The notes under the pieces were generated by a model that saw only the letters and a list, made by a program, of their open reading frames with translations, had not been told where the DNA came from and did no database searches. Made by a program: the position numbers and the translations under genes. Positions 1 to 8,700 of a DNA stretch of 17,386 bases are shown piece by piece (within the stretch, counting starts at the first letter, position 1; each line of letters opens with the position of its first letter). Source of the stretch: CAVXFS01 sp049582805 (GTDB lineage Bacteria > Pseudomonadota > Gammaproteobacteria > Burkholderiales > Gallionellaceae); NCBI GenBank assembly GCA_049582805.1, contig JBAUUR010000057.1:1-17386 (forward strand), written 5' to 3'.

Positions 1-136
1 GTTGTAAAGCCGCTAAAGCGGCAACAACCACGCACCAGGGGGAGGGCTAGGGTGGGGGTAGAGACTCGGCATCGCCACCGTCCTACCCCCATCCCAGTTG
101 CCCCCTCGCTTCGCTCTCCCCCACTGAAAGGGGGAA
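1..136 (-). repeat. MITE-like dispersed repeat, copy 1 (inverted, cut by window edge)
   Basis: The reverse complement of this stretch matches 5084-5218 almost base for base: the CCCCCTTxCAGxGGGGG end, the GAGCGAAGCGAGGGGGCAA block, the GCCGAGTCTCTACCCCC block, and a hairpin GCCGCTxTAGCGGC within GTTGTTGCC...TTTACAAC. It is in the opposite orientation to the other two copies (3414-3510 and 5084-5254) and runs off the left edge. No coding potential is seen. It is a non-autonomous dispersed repeat of unknown mobility. Confidence 0.8.
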
Positions 137-228
137 GAAGCACACCCGGATGCCAAGGACAGCTTCCGAAATTTATCTGCCCACCAAACAAGACACTGTC
201 AACGACGGTAGAAATTTAACTGAACACC

Positions 229-1104
229 ATGCATCGAAGTGACTTTTCAATCCGCATCAGAAACCTTGTTATTTCGCTGGCAATATTTGCGGCATTGACG
301 CTCTATGTTTCCAGATTTGCCGAGCCCGTGCTGCGGGTCTCCGTCATGTCCGACGAATCGCCATCGGTGTTGCGACGCAAGCTCAAGCCATTGACTGATT
401 ATCTTGAGAAGAAGACCGGAGTGAAAATGGAGTTCAGGCCCATGCCCGATGGTGACACTTTGGTTGGCGCATTGATCAGCAATAAGCTGGATTTGGTTTG
501 GCTTGACGGCTTTCATTTTGTCCAGGCTAAAACGCGCAGCAACGATCAGGTCATCCCACTGGTGCAGCGTGCAGAAGATGAAAAGACCCAATCGGTGTTC
601 GTCACTGCGCGCGATGGCATCACCCGGCTGGAAGACCTGAACGGCAAGACGTTTTCTTTCGGTTCGGAATCTTCAGCCTCAGGCTATTTGATGCCGCGTT
701 CCTTTTTGCTGGCAGCGCACATCAATCCCGATGCCGACATGAAACACATGTTTTCAGGTACGCCGGATGCGACTGTTGTCGCGGTGGCGAGTGGCAAAGC
801 CGATGCAGGTGCGTTGAACAGCGCGTCATGGGAGAGGTTGATCGAGCAGGGCAAAGTTTTTCCCAAAGTGGTTCACGTGTTTTACACCTCGCCAGGCTAT
901 AGCGATTACAGCTGGACGGTGCGAGCAGACATGGACGGCAAGCTGCGACAGAAATTGAGTGATGCTTTCCTCGCGCTGGATAAGAGCAATGGGCAAGACA
1001 AGGAGATTCTGGATTTGCAGCGCGCCAGCCAATTCATTCCTACCAGGGCTGAAAACTATTCCGTTATCGAAGCGGTGGCGCGGAACGTATCGTTGTTGAA
1101 GTAA
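229..1104 (+). CDS. PhnD-like periplasmic substrate-binding protein (orphan)
   Basis: A 291-residue protein of the PhnD/SsuA/transferrin-like type 2 periplasmic binding family, whose members deliver phosphonate, phosphite, phosphate or related oxyanions to an ABC importer. The N-terminus has a basic start and a hydrophobic segment (about residues 13-28) that fits a signal peptide or membrane anchor. No lipobox cysteine is visible. Family hallmarks are the early RVSVMSDESP strand, GALISNKLDLVWLDGFHFV (residues 80-98), and the LEDLNGKTFSFGSESSASGY region (about 134-153), which resembles the ligand-contacting loop of PhnD proteins. No permease or ATPase gene lies next to it, so ligand and partner are unknown. 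It could instead feed a two-component sensor or a distant transporter. Only a weak ribosome site precedes the ATG, and no better in-frame start is visible. Confidence 0.85.
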   Translation: MHRSDFSIRIRNLVISLAIFAALTLYVSRFAEPVLRVSVMSDESPSVLRRKLKPLTDYLEKKTGVKMEFRPMPDGDTLVGALISNKLDLVWLDGFHFVQAKTRSNDQVIPLVQRAEDEKTQSVFVTARDGITRLEDLNGKTFSFGSESSASGYLMPRSFLLAAHINPDADMKHMFSGTPDATVVAVASGKADAGALNSASWERLIEQGKVFPKVVHVFYTSPGYSDYSWTVRADMDGKLRQKLSDAFLALDKSNGQDKEILDLQRASQFIPTRAENYSVIEAVARNVSLLK

Positions 1105-1319
1105 TCGGAAGATTATGAATAAATAAATCTGTCACCTTTGTTAGTCTTCAGAAAGGCGAGCATGCAGTTCTTCTGCATCCTGGCGGTATCGACTTATCCA
1201 GTCGCTGACAGGCTTGGCGTCGGTCGTTGGCTTAGCTTCGTGTGGGTCTTCGCCATTGATCCGCCAAATAGCATACTCGAGATTACATTCAAAAATTCCC
1301 CAAGCTACAACAAGGACCC

Positions 1320-2393
1320 CTATAAGCTATGAATTACATCACCCATATCGCTGACTTTTGGATTACGCTCGTTTGCAAGCGGCTGAAGTGTTCTTCTTGT
1401 GATGCCTCCCATAACGCTGATTGCGGTGAACAGGCTTGGGGCCTTTTCTGAGAGTTCACGAAGCTCCATCGTTGGAAATTCAATACAACCATACTTTTCA
1501 GCAATTCTTGGCAAGAGTGTTTTTGGTAGCCTTTCTATCATTGACACAAGTCTTTCTTTGGCCATCGCAGATATGGCGTCGTTGCTGATCCCAAGAGCTG
1601 TTTGAGTAGAATAAATATTTTCTATTGTCTGCCGATTTTCCAATATGCTATTTCTTATTGAGTCGCCTGTTTTTCGGAGCCAGGTAACAGTAGGACTCGT
1701 CTGATCGAAATGTTGCGCGAACCATTCTGCGAAATTAGGCAGGTTTCTGAATGAATTGAAAAGGGGATCGTAGGAGTTTTTGCCCAGAGTTCCATTTAGA
1801 AGTTCGTGAGCAAACTTGAGCACATATTCCTTATCTAATGGGTACTGCTCACATATGGCTTCAACGGTCGCTGGGATGCCTTTTTTGAGGAATTCTTTCG
1901 CGGGGGCTCGAAGTTTTCCGTCCGGTCTAATAAATTGTTTGAGGACTCTTCTGGTGTTTCCCTTACTTAGACCCATCTCTGCTGTAATTTTTGGGATTTG
2001 TTTAGCGTGGTCAAAAAACTCATCTGGGCCGGTGGAGATGTCAGAGATATCAGGCATCCAATCGCCATCATCCATGAAAACATAGCCAGACTTCGCCGGT
2101 TCACCAACCAGAGTTTTGATTTCAGCCGCAAAGATTTTATCCAGTGCCGCTATTGCTTTCCCTTGGCATAATTCAGCGATCTTTTTTGCTCGGCACCTGA
2201 ATGCTTCAATGTGTTGAGGTGCAATTGGCGCGGCCTCGACAAGATGAGGATATGCAAATCGAATTTCTATGAGGCCAGCATCACGCCAGCTTATCAATTG
2301 TTCTTCTAGCGAGATGATTTCTTTCGTGCGTTTTGTAGGGTCAGCCAATACTGAGAAATCACTGCTATCAAGATAAACCTGTAATGGGCGCAT
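1320..2393 (-). CDS. hypothetical protein, possible PIN-like N-terminus
   Basis: A 357-residue cytosolic protein with no signal peptide or membrane segment. It opens with LQVYLDSSDFSVLAD, a beta-strand followed by acidic residues that resembles the first motif of PIN-like nucleases (usually LDTNxL). The remaining acidic PIN motifs cannot be placed with confidence. The middle is helical and contains a DDGDWMPDISDIS acidic stretch (about residues 107-119). The C-terminal half is a helical, basic and leucine-rich region. The gene is clearly more AT-rich than its neighbours, which suggests recent acquisition. It lies 45 bp downstream of the SGNH hydrolase gene on the same strand, so the two may be cotranscribed. 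No strong ribosome site precedes the ATG. Its function is not recognised, and a nuclease role is only a guess from the first motif. Confidence 0.75.
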   Translation of the reverse strand: MRPLQVYLDSSDFSVLADPTKRTKEIISLEEQLISWRDAGLIEIRFAYPHLVEAAPIAPQHIEAFRCRAKKIAELCQGKAIAALDKIFAAEIKTLVGEPAKSGYVFMDDGDWMPDISDISTGPDEFFDHAKQIPKITAEMGLSKGNTRRVLKQFIRPDGKLRAPAKEFLKKGIPATVEAICEQYPLDKEYVLKFAHELLNGTLGKNSYDPLFNSFRNLPNFAEWFAQHFDQTSPTVTWLRKTGDSIRNSILENRQTIENIYSTQTALGISNDAISAMAKERLVSMIERLPKTLLPRIAEKYGCIEFPTMELRELSEKAPSLFTAISVMGGITRRTLQPLANERNPKVSDMGDVIHSL

Positions 2394-2438
2394 TATTAAA
2401 TCAAGTTGCCGCTTTCTAAATTCAAACTGACATATAGG

Positions 2439-3302
2439 TTATATAGAAGTTGCCCAGTAAGCCGCAACTTTATCCTTGCCATTGTCGTTGAGGTGTATTT
2501 CGTTCAGCCAATCGCCGCTGCTGCCGGTGTCGTTAGCGTTGGCACGGTTGAGGTTTACATTTTTCAATGTGTCAACCAGCCGAAGGTTGGTGCCACTGCT
2601 TGCAAAACTGCGCAGCATATTGGCCAGTTCATCCATCAAGGCATCCGACAGGCCATTCCAGTATGGCTTGGGGATGTTCTTTTGCTTGAATGCCTTGTAC
2701 AACCACGGCCCGGAAACCGAAGCCGGTGCGTTGCGCGGTGTGGGGTAGCCGTAGGTGTGGAAGAAAATCGGAATGGTGCGGTTAACTAGGATTGCAGAAG
2801 TATCACGCAGACTCACCAGATATTGGAAGTAATCCTTAAGATGGTTTGCCAGAATGCTCATCGCATCACTGTCGATAAAATCTCTGGAATTTGCTGGATT
2901 GGCACATGCTTGCAGGATGCCGGCTGGCGACAGTGGCGCTTCAATAATGTCATTGCCACCAGCACTCAACAGGACGCCGTCCCATTCCCATCCAAACTTT
3001 TTCCTTGCCAGCAAGTTGGAAAAATTTACGTTCTTGCTCCAGTCCACCATCCTGGTAAGCGTATCGCCGGGATAGGAACAGTTGACGATCAGCGTGCTGT
3101 GACCAAGCGGAACATAATGGCCGAATTGGTACAGGAAACTGGGCGACAATAAATCGCTGAGTGAGAACCACGAATCGCCCTCCGCCAGGTAATGGCGCTC
3201 ATAATCGTCCCACCAGAAAACCGCACCGGGCTTGGTGATTTTGCCGTTCCCGTTGAGCTGGTCGGGGGAGATGACCGTAACACCGATTGAGCTATTTGGC
3301 AT
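2439..3302 (-). CDS. SGNH/GDSL-family hydrolase, cytosolic
   Basis: A 287-residue protein with the SGNH-hydrolase blocks in order: block I AEGDSWFS with the nucleophile Ser44, a YPGDTL segment (about residues 78-82) as candidate block II, block III AGGND (residues 114-118), and block V DWLNEIHLN with Asp264 and His270 of the triad. Such enzymes are esterases, lipases, acylhydrolases or carbohydrate deacetylases. The substrate cannot be read from sequence. There is no signal peptide, unlike many secreted GDSL enzymes, so it probably acts in the cytosol or needs another export route. The start is supported by an AGGAG ribosome site at 3308-3312, five bases before the ATG. The downstream AT-rich hypothetical gene follows on the same strand. 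Confidence 0.88.
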   Translation of the reverse strand: MPNSSIGVTVISPDQLNGNGKITKPGAVFWWDDYERHYLAEGDSWFSLSDLLSPSFLYQFGHYVPLGHSTLIVNCSYPGDTLTRMVDWSKNVNFSNLLARKKFGWEWDGVLLSAGGNDIIEAPLSPAGILQACANPANSRDFIDSDAMSILANHLKDYFQYLVSLRDTSAILVNRTIPIFFHTYGYPTPRNAPASVSGPWLYKAFKQKNIPKPYWNGLSDALMDELANMLRSFASSGTNLRLVDTLKNVNLNRANANDTGSSGDWLNEIHLNDNGKDKVAAYWATSI

Positions 3303-3307
3303 GACGA

Positions 3308-3312
3308 CTCCT
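3308..3312 (-). promoter_or_regulatory. ribosome binding site of the SGNH hydrolase gene
   Basis: AGGAG on the minus strand, five bases upstream of the ATG at 3300-3302. It fixes the start of the SGNH hydrolase. Confidence 0.75.
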
Positions 3313-3413
3313 GTTGCAACTATTATTCATGAAGTTTATAGAAATCGATTGACACCATCAATTTTCTATTGAGGGATACCAGGCTTGTTGTGGCAAGGTG
3401 GGTAGGTTGCGAT

Positions 3414-3510
3414 TCTACCCTCTCCCTAACCCTCCCCATGGTGCGTGGTTGTTGCCGCTTCAGCGGCTTTACAACCACGGCCTACCCCCTGCGGATGCAA
3501 GGGGGAGGGA
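3414..3510 (+). repeat. MITE-like dispersed repeat, copy 2 (partial)
   Basis: This matches the right half of the copy at 5084-5254: CTCCCTAxCCCTCCCCATGG, the GTGCGTGGTTGTTGCCGCTT hairpin with CAGCGGC, then ACAACxACGGCCT and the GCAAGGGGGAGGG end. The left ~70 bp present in copies 1 and 3 are missing. Its right end lies nine bases from the stop codon of the DUF4143 ATPase gene. Confidence 0.75.
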
Positions 3511-3518
3511 ACGGTCCA

Positions 3519-4679
3519 TCAATCCTTTTCAGCCAGCCCCTGCCAGCCCACCACCCGGCAACCTTCGCGCTCATACTGTCCCTCGCCGCCGAAAACAATT
3601 CCTGGCGGCAGCGCAGCATCGCTGAACAAGGCCGACAGCTTGCGCAGAGCCGCTATCCAATCGCCGCTGAAGGTTGCGCCGGATTTTATTTCAACGGGGG
3701 TGAAGCGTTCGCCTTGCGGAACCAGCAAATTCACCTCGTGACCTGCGCTGTCGCGCCAGAAATACAACTCGACAGTTTGCCCTGTATTGAATTGGCGTTT
3801 GATCCACTCCGATATTACCAGCGTCTCGAACAATGCTCCGCGCGAGGCGTGGGTGGCAAGCGTATTCGCATCGCGTATGCCCAGCAGATACGCCATCAAG
3901 CCGGTATCGAGAAAATACAGCTTTGGCATTTTCACCAGACGCTTGCCGAAATTGCGATGGTAGGGGCGTAGCAGGTAAACGATATAACTCGCCTCCAGCA
4001 CGGTCAACCACTCCCGCGCCGTCACATGGGAAATGCCGCAGTCTGCCGCCAGTGCGGAAAGGTTGAGCAATTGCCCGGAACGGGCGGCGCACATTTTGAG
4101 AAAGCGCTGGAACAGTGACAAATCGCGCACCGCCAGCAACTGCCGCACATCCCTTTCCACATAGGTGGACACATAGTTGGGAAACCAATCGCCGGGCGAA
4201 ACCGGACGGTCATAAAGCGCGGGATAGCTGCCCTGAAACATTGCCGCATCCAGCGTGGCGGGAAGTTTTCCGCCCTCGTTCAGTTCCGCCAGCGAGAGCG
4301 GCAGCAACTGCAACAGTCCCGCGCGCCCGGACAGCGATTGCGCGATGTTCGACATCAAGCCGAACTGCTGCGATCCGGTGAGAATGAATTCCCCCATCCG
4401 CCGCCGTTCGTCTACCACGCCTTGCAGATAGGAAAATAAATCCGGGCAACGCTGCGCCTCATCGAATATCGCCCCCTCGGGAAAGCGGGCCAGAAAGCTG
4501 CGCGGATCGGCATCGGCAAACTCTCGCTCCTCCGGGTCTTCCAGCGAGACATAAGGCTTGTCGGCAAACAGCGCGCGCGCCAACGTCGTTTTTCCCGACT
4601 GGCGCGGGCCGGTAATCGCCAGCACGGGAAACCCCTGTACCAGCCTCAGAGCGGTGGAAAATGCGGTTCGATTCAGCAT
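3519..4679 (-). CDS. DUF4143 AAA-family ATPase
   Basis: A 386-residue protein of the AAA_14/DUF4143 family. The N-terminal ATPase has Walker A GPRQSGKTT (residues 24-32), Walker B GAIFDEAQ (69-76, Asp73 and Glu74) and a sensor-like ILTGSQQF. The C-terminal DUF4143 part has YVERDVRQLL, a winged-helix-like segment, the FLDTGLMAYLLGI motif and a nuclease-like FWRDSAGHEVNLLV...VEIKSG. In most relatives the middle of that last motif reads EVD. Here it is EVN, which may weaken any PD-(D/E)XK-type activity. The family is widespread in bacteria and archaea and its role is not firmly known. The ATG at 4677-4679 gives the usual family start (MLNRTAF). An upstream in-frame ATG at 4757 would add 26 residues unlike the family. 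The gene is isolated between repeats. Confidence 0.88.
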   Translation of the reverse strand: MLNRTAFSTALRLVQGFPVLAITGPRQSGKTTLARALFADKPYVSLEDPEEREFADADPRSFLARFPEGAIFDEAQRCPDLFSYLQGVVDERRRMGEFILTGSQQFGLMSNIAQSLSGRAGLLQLLPLSLAELNEGGKLPATLDAAMFQGSYPALYDRPVSPGDWFPNYVSTYVERDVRQLLAVRDLSLFQRFLKMCAARSGQLLNLSALAADCGISHVTAREWLTVLEASYIVYLLRPYHRNFGKRLVKMPKLYFLDTGLMAYLLGIRDANTLATHASRGALFETLVISEWIKRQFNTGQTVELYFWRDSAGHEVNLLVPQGERFTPVEIKSGATFSGDWIAALRKLSALFSDAALPPGIVFGGEGQYEREGCRVVGWQGLAEKD

Positions 4680-4820
4680 ATTTACAAAGTGAAAGTTGAA
4701 ACTACAGATTGCATGATAAGGAAAAACTCCCTGGATTGGAAGCGGTGTGCGGTACATCCCTAACGCATGTCCCGCAACCGAGTGGCCGCTCCCACCAGAG
4801 TGTCATTTCACAACAGGCGT

Positions 4821-4979
4821 TGGGAAGTTGCTGTGTCAATCGCCCTTGATCAAGGAAATCAGTTCTTCGGTTGAAGGAATATTGACCGCATCGCCTTCAC
4901 CCAGAATGCTTTCAGCCAGCGGGCATTTGTCGTTGTGCAGGCCGACAATTTGTTATTCTACGGTGCCTTGCGTGACCAG
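4821..4979 (-). pseudogene. duplicated 3' end of the SNF2 gene, copy A
   Basis: About 159 bp nearly identical to the last part of the SNF2 gene (5697-5856), in the same orientation. Read in the gene's frame it gives LVTQGTVE, a stop, then QIVGLHNDK and the normal ending EELISLIKGD followed by TGA. The TAA comes from GAA to TAA at the second Glu of the gene's VEEQIVG. It also has KCPLAES where the gene has KRALAES. Both changes are shared with copy B. There is no start codon or promoter for it, so it is a gene-tail fragment and not an expressed gene. Confidence 0.9.
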
Positions 4980-4983
4980 TCGG

Positions 4984-5064
4984 GTAGGGTGCAATAACCA
5001 AAGGGCATTGCACCAGATGTTTACATGGCTCGTGGTGCAATGCGCTACGCTTATTGCACCCTAC
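4984..5064. repeat. REP-like inverted pair A
   Basis: Two 32-base arms (4984-5015 and 5033-5064) form an imperfect inverted repeat beginning GTAGGGTGCAATAA and ending TTATTGCACCCTAC, with a 17-base spacer. The layout resembles a BIME or paired REP element. The same unit is fused at the same point to SNF2 tail copy B (5467-5547). Confidence 0.8.
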
Positions 5065-5083
5065 GTGCTTGAAACACAGTTCC

Positions 5084-5254
5084 TTCCCCCTTGCAGAGGG
5101 GGAGAGCGAAGCGAGGGGGCAATTAGGATGGGGATAGAACCGTGGAAATGCCGAGTCTCTACCCCCTCCCTAGCCCTCCCCATGGTGCGTGGTTGTTGCC
5201 GCTTTAGCGGCTCTACAACTACGGCCTCCTCCTCGCGAGGGCAAGGGGGAGGGG
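5084..5254 (+). repeat. MITE-like dispersed repeat, copy 3 (most complete)
   Basis: About 171 bp with short inverted ends, CCCCCTTGC at 5086-5094 and GCAAGGGGG at 5241-5249. The interior carries an AGAGGGGGAGAGCGAAGCGA block and a GCCGCTTTAGCGGC hairpin. Its left half matches copy 1 (1-136, inverted) and its right half matches copy 2 (3414-3510). There is no open reading frame that looks coding. It separates the two extra SNF2 tail copies. The inverted ends suggest a MITE, but no target-site duplication was established. Confidence 0.75.
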
Positions 5255-5304
5255 ATGTTGTGGCTAATGAATAATTTTGGGTTGAACAAGTATGGATTCT
5301 TCTG

Positions 5305-5462
5305 TGGGAGCTGCTGTGTCAATCGCCCTTGATCAGGGAAATCAGTTCTTCGGTTGAAGGGATATTGACCGCATCGCCTTCGCCCAGAATGCTTTCAGCC
5401 AGCGGGCATTTGTCGTTGTGCAGGCCGACAATTTGTTATTCCACGGTGCCTTGCGTGACCAG
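5305..5462 (-). pseudogene. duplicated 3' end of the SNF2 gene, copy B
   Basis: A second extra copy of the SNF2 gene tail, in the same orientation as the gene and copy A. It carries the same in-frame TAA (VE, stop, QIVG) and the same CP-for-RA change, so copies A and B descend from one already mutated fragment. At a few sites, such as the GTGGAA codons, it is closer to the intact gene than copy A is. It is fused to the same REP-like pair as copy A. It is not expected to be expressed. Confidence 0.9.
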
Positions 5463-5466
5463 TCGG

Positions 5467-5547
5467 GTAGGGTGCAATAACCAAACGGCATTGCACCAGG
5501 TGTTTACATGGCTCGTGGTGCAATGCGCTACGCTTATTGCACCCTAC
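5467..5547. repeat. REP-like inverted pair B
   Basis: Arms 5467-5498 and 5516-5547 repeat pair A with very few differences. Together with SNF2 tail copy B this makes a ~249-bp unit (5305-5553) that duplicates 4821-5070. Confidence 0.8.
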
Positions 5548-5594
5548 GTGCTTATCGTTCCCTAATTTTGTGTGGGAGAAACGGTAAAGAAATT

Positions 5595-5651
5595 TGGAGT
5601 GCGGCGACACGCCGCCGCTTTCGTTAAGCGCAGACAAGTCTGCGCACTCCA
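5595..5651. repeat. compound palindromic repeat
   Basis: Outer arms TGGAGTGCG (5595-5603) and CGCACTCCA (5643-5651) enclose two inner hairpins, one GCGGCG...CGCCGC and one GCGCAGACAAGTCTGCGC. The layout is typical of dispersed intergenic palindromes in betaproteobacteria. It lies between SNF2 tail copy B and the real end of the SNF2 gene. It may also act as a transcription end signal, though there is no T-run. Confidence 0.65.
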
Positions 5652-5712
5652 TATTAAAAACCGGGTTTCGACCAGTGAGTTATCTCACCAGTTGGGTTGG
5701 GAAGTCGTCGTG

Positions 5713-8700
5713 TCAATCGCCCTTGATCAAGGAAATCAGTTCTTCGGTTGAGGGGATATTGACCGCATCGCCTTCGCCCAGAATGCTTTCAGCCAGCGCG
5801 CGTTTGTCGTTGTGCAGGCCGACGATTTGTTCTTCCACGGTGCCTTGCGTGACCAGACGGTACACGGTGACCGGGCGCAGTTGTCCCATGCGGTGGGCGC
5901 GTCCCATGGCCTGATCCTCGGCGGCGGGATTCCACCACGGGTCGGTGATGACCACGTAGTCGGCGGCGGTGAGATTCAGCCCGAAGCCGCCCGCTTTCAG
6001 GCTGATCAGGAACAAGTCGCTTTTGCCCGCCTGGAATGCCGCGACACGCTTGGTGCGCTCGGCGGCGGGGGTGGCGCCGTCCAGGTATTGGTAAGCGATA
6101 CCGGTGGCATCCATCGCCTCGCGCAGCAAGGTGAGGAAGTCCACGAACTGGCTGAACACCAGCGCCTTGTGGCCGTTGGCGACCAGCTCCAGCGCGAGTG
6201 TGGTGAAGGTCTGCACTTTGCTGCCGCTGGCGGGATACGCTGGGGTGACGATGCGCGGGTCGCAGGCGGCGCGGCGCAGGCGCGTGAGCTGGGCGAGGAT
6301 GTTCATGCGCGCCTGTCCGGCCTTGTTGCCGGCGAGTGCCGCATCCGCTTCGGCGATGGCCTGACGGCGCAGGGCTTCATAGTGCGAGGCTTCTTCCTTG
6401 GCGGGAGCGATCTTGACGACCAGTTCGGTGCGCGGCGGCAGTTCTTGCAGCACTTGCGCTTTGGTGCGGCGCAGCAGGAAGGGCGCGATCAGGCGGCGCA
6501 GCGTGTGTTGAGCATCGCGATCCTTGTTGCGCTCGATAGGGGTGGCAAAACGTTCGTTGAAGCGGGTGAGGCTGCCGAGCAAGCCGGGATTGGCGAAGCG
6601 CATGATGGACCACAGCTCGGCCAGGCGATTCTCGACCGGGGTGCCGGAGAGGGCGAGACGAAAATCTGCATTCAGTTCAAACACGGCCTGGCTGCGCTTG
6701 GCGGTGGCATTCTTGATCGCCTGCGCTTCGTCGGCGATGACGGTGTGCCAGTGCTTGGCGGCGAATTGTTCGCCCGCTTGCTGCACCAGGGTGTAGGACA
6801 CCACCACCACATCGAAGGCGGCGGCATCATTGATGATGGCCTCACGGTCGGCCTCGCTGAATAGATGCAAATTGAGGCTGGGAGCGAAACGCGCGGCTTC
6901 GGCGATCCAGTTGCCGCACACCGAGGTGGGGGCAATGATCAGCGCGGGGCCATTTTCGGCGCGCGCCAGCAGCAGCGCCAGCGATTGCAGGGTTTTGCCC
7001 AGGCCCATGTCATCGGCGAGACACGCGCCGAACCCGGCTTGCGCGAGGCGCGATGCCCACAGGTAGCCGTCCTCCTGATACGGGCGCAGTTCGGCTTGCA
7101 GCGATTTTGGCAGTGGGAAATCTTGCTCCTGGGTGCTGCGCAGTTTTTCGATGGCGCTGCGAAATTCCTTGTCTGACTTGGTATTGATGCCTTCCAGCGC
7201 ATCATCGATCCATGCCGCCGCCAGACGCGGAATGCGCGCGCCATGCTTGTCGGTTTCGGTGACCGATGCCAGATCGGACAGGCGCTCTTTCAGCCTGCGC
7301 GTGAGCGCCGCATATACGCCGTTGCCCATCGCAATGAAACGACTGGAGCTGCGCGAGGCAGCCAGCAGGGTTTCAAAGGTGAACACCAGCCCCTCATCCA
7401 CTTTGGCTTCACCTTCCAGCTTGAACCAGTCGCGCTCGCTTTTGACTTGCACCGAGAGCTGCGACATATCAACCGAAACCACTTTCACTGCCTTGCCCTT
7501 GGGCCAATCCAGCGCGGCGATGGCGGGCAGGGTGGGCAGCACTTCGACCAGTGCCAGCGCATCTTCCGGTTCTGCCACATCCCATTCGCATTGATCGCTG
7601 TCTCCGGCGCAATGCTCCAGAAAGGGCAGGGCATCCAGCACCGCATCGCGATGCGTGCGCTCGACCTCGAGTTGCCGTGTGGTGCCGATACTTTCGCCGC
7701 CCACCAATGCCATCAAACGGGTTCGGCCGCTGCCCGGGGCTATTCGCGGACCTTCCGCACCCAGCGGCACCGCGACCAGGCGCAACAGCAGGCCATCGTT
7801 CAAGGGCGAGAGTTCGGCGCGCAAGCGCGCTTCCGCAGGCACTTCGCGCGCGGCCTGAAGATGGTCGGACTGCAATTGGAAATGGCCGGTCAATGCCTGC
7901 ATCGCAGTGTGCAATTCCTTTTGCGCACTGGCCGGGATGGCGACTTTTTCCGCGAGCAATTGCGCGGCGCGGCGTTGCGAGGGCGTAAAGCGGATCAGGC
8001 GCACCCGTTGCGCCGAATCCTGCACCAGCGTGATCAGGCGCATGGCTTCGGCTTCGCGTTTTTCATCGGCGTCGTAATAGTATTCGTCGGGGGGTGCGCC
8101 CGCGCGCAGCGGCGGGGTAACCTTGAGTGTGATCTTGTCGTCTTTGTGGATAACTTCGATTTCCGGCGTACCCTCGCTCAATTCGATGAACTGCTCGGGA
8201 TTACTGCTCAGCACGACTGCCGGATGGCTGACCAAAGCTTGCACGGCATTGGGCAAATCCAGCGTGACATTGCGGCGGCTGTATTTTTCGGTGTGGATGC
8301 AGTTGGCGACTTTTGCATCCCAGGGCGAGAGGTGCGGGTTGCCCGCGATTCTGGAAAGGCTGATGGCTTTGGGCTTGCTCCAGCCGCGCGCACCGCGCTT
8401 TTGTTCCATCGGATGAATGTCTTTCAATGCGCCATCCTTGCTGATGTCCATCATCCAGATGTAGCGGGTGCTTTCGCCGCTTTCGGATTTGGCAGGCGCA
8501 TCGCTGCCCAGGGATTGCAGAGCGGAAAGCAGTTCACGCCAGTGCTCGGCTTTGCCGGCGACAAAATATCCGGCAGGGGGTTCTTGCCCGTTGATGAGGG
8601 TTTTCGCCCCCTCCGCCAGGTAAGTCAGCCAGGCAAGACCGCAGCGTTTGAGGCGGTCAATCTGGTGTTGCGCCATGGTGGACAGCGCTTCGCGATAGGG

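Noticed and set aside
1138..1332. 64-codon plus-strand frame after the PhnD-like gene
   Set aside because: No ribosome site, and it runs into the end of the opposite-strand gene. No recognisable motif.
4747..5274. 175-codon plus-strand frame across the repeat region
   Set aside because: It reads through SNF2 tail copy A, the REP-like pair and the MITE-like repeat, all of which are explained as repeats or gene fragments.
4980..5554. CRISPR array
   Set aside because: The repeated units are ~250 bp composites with gene-derived sequence and inverted arms. They are not short regular repeats with unique spacers.
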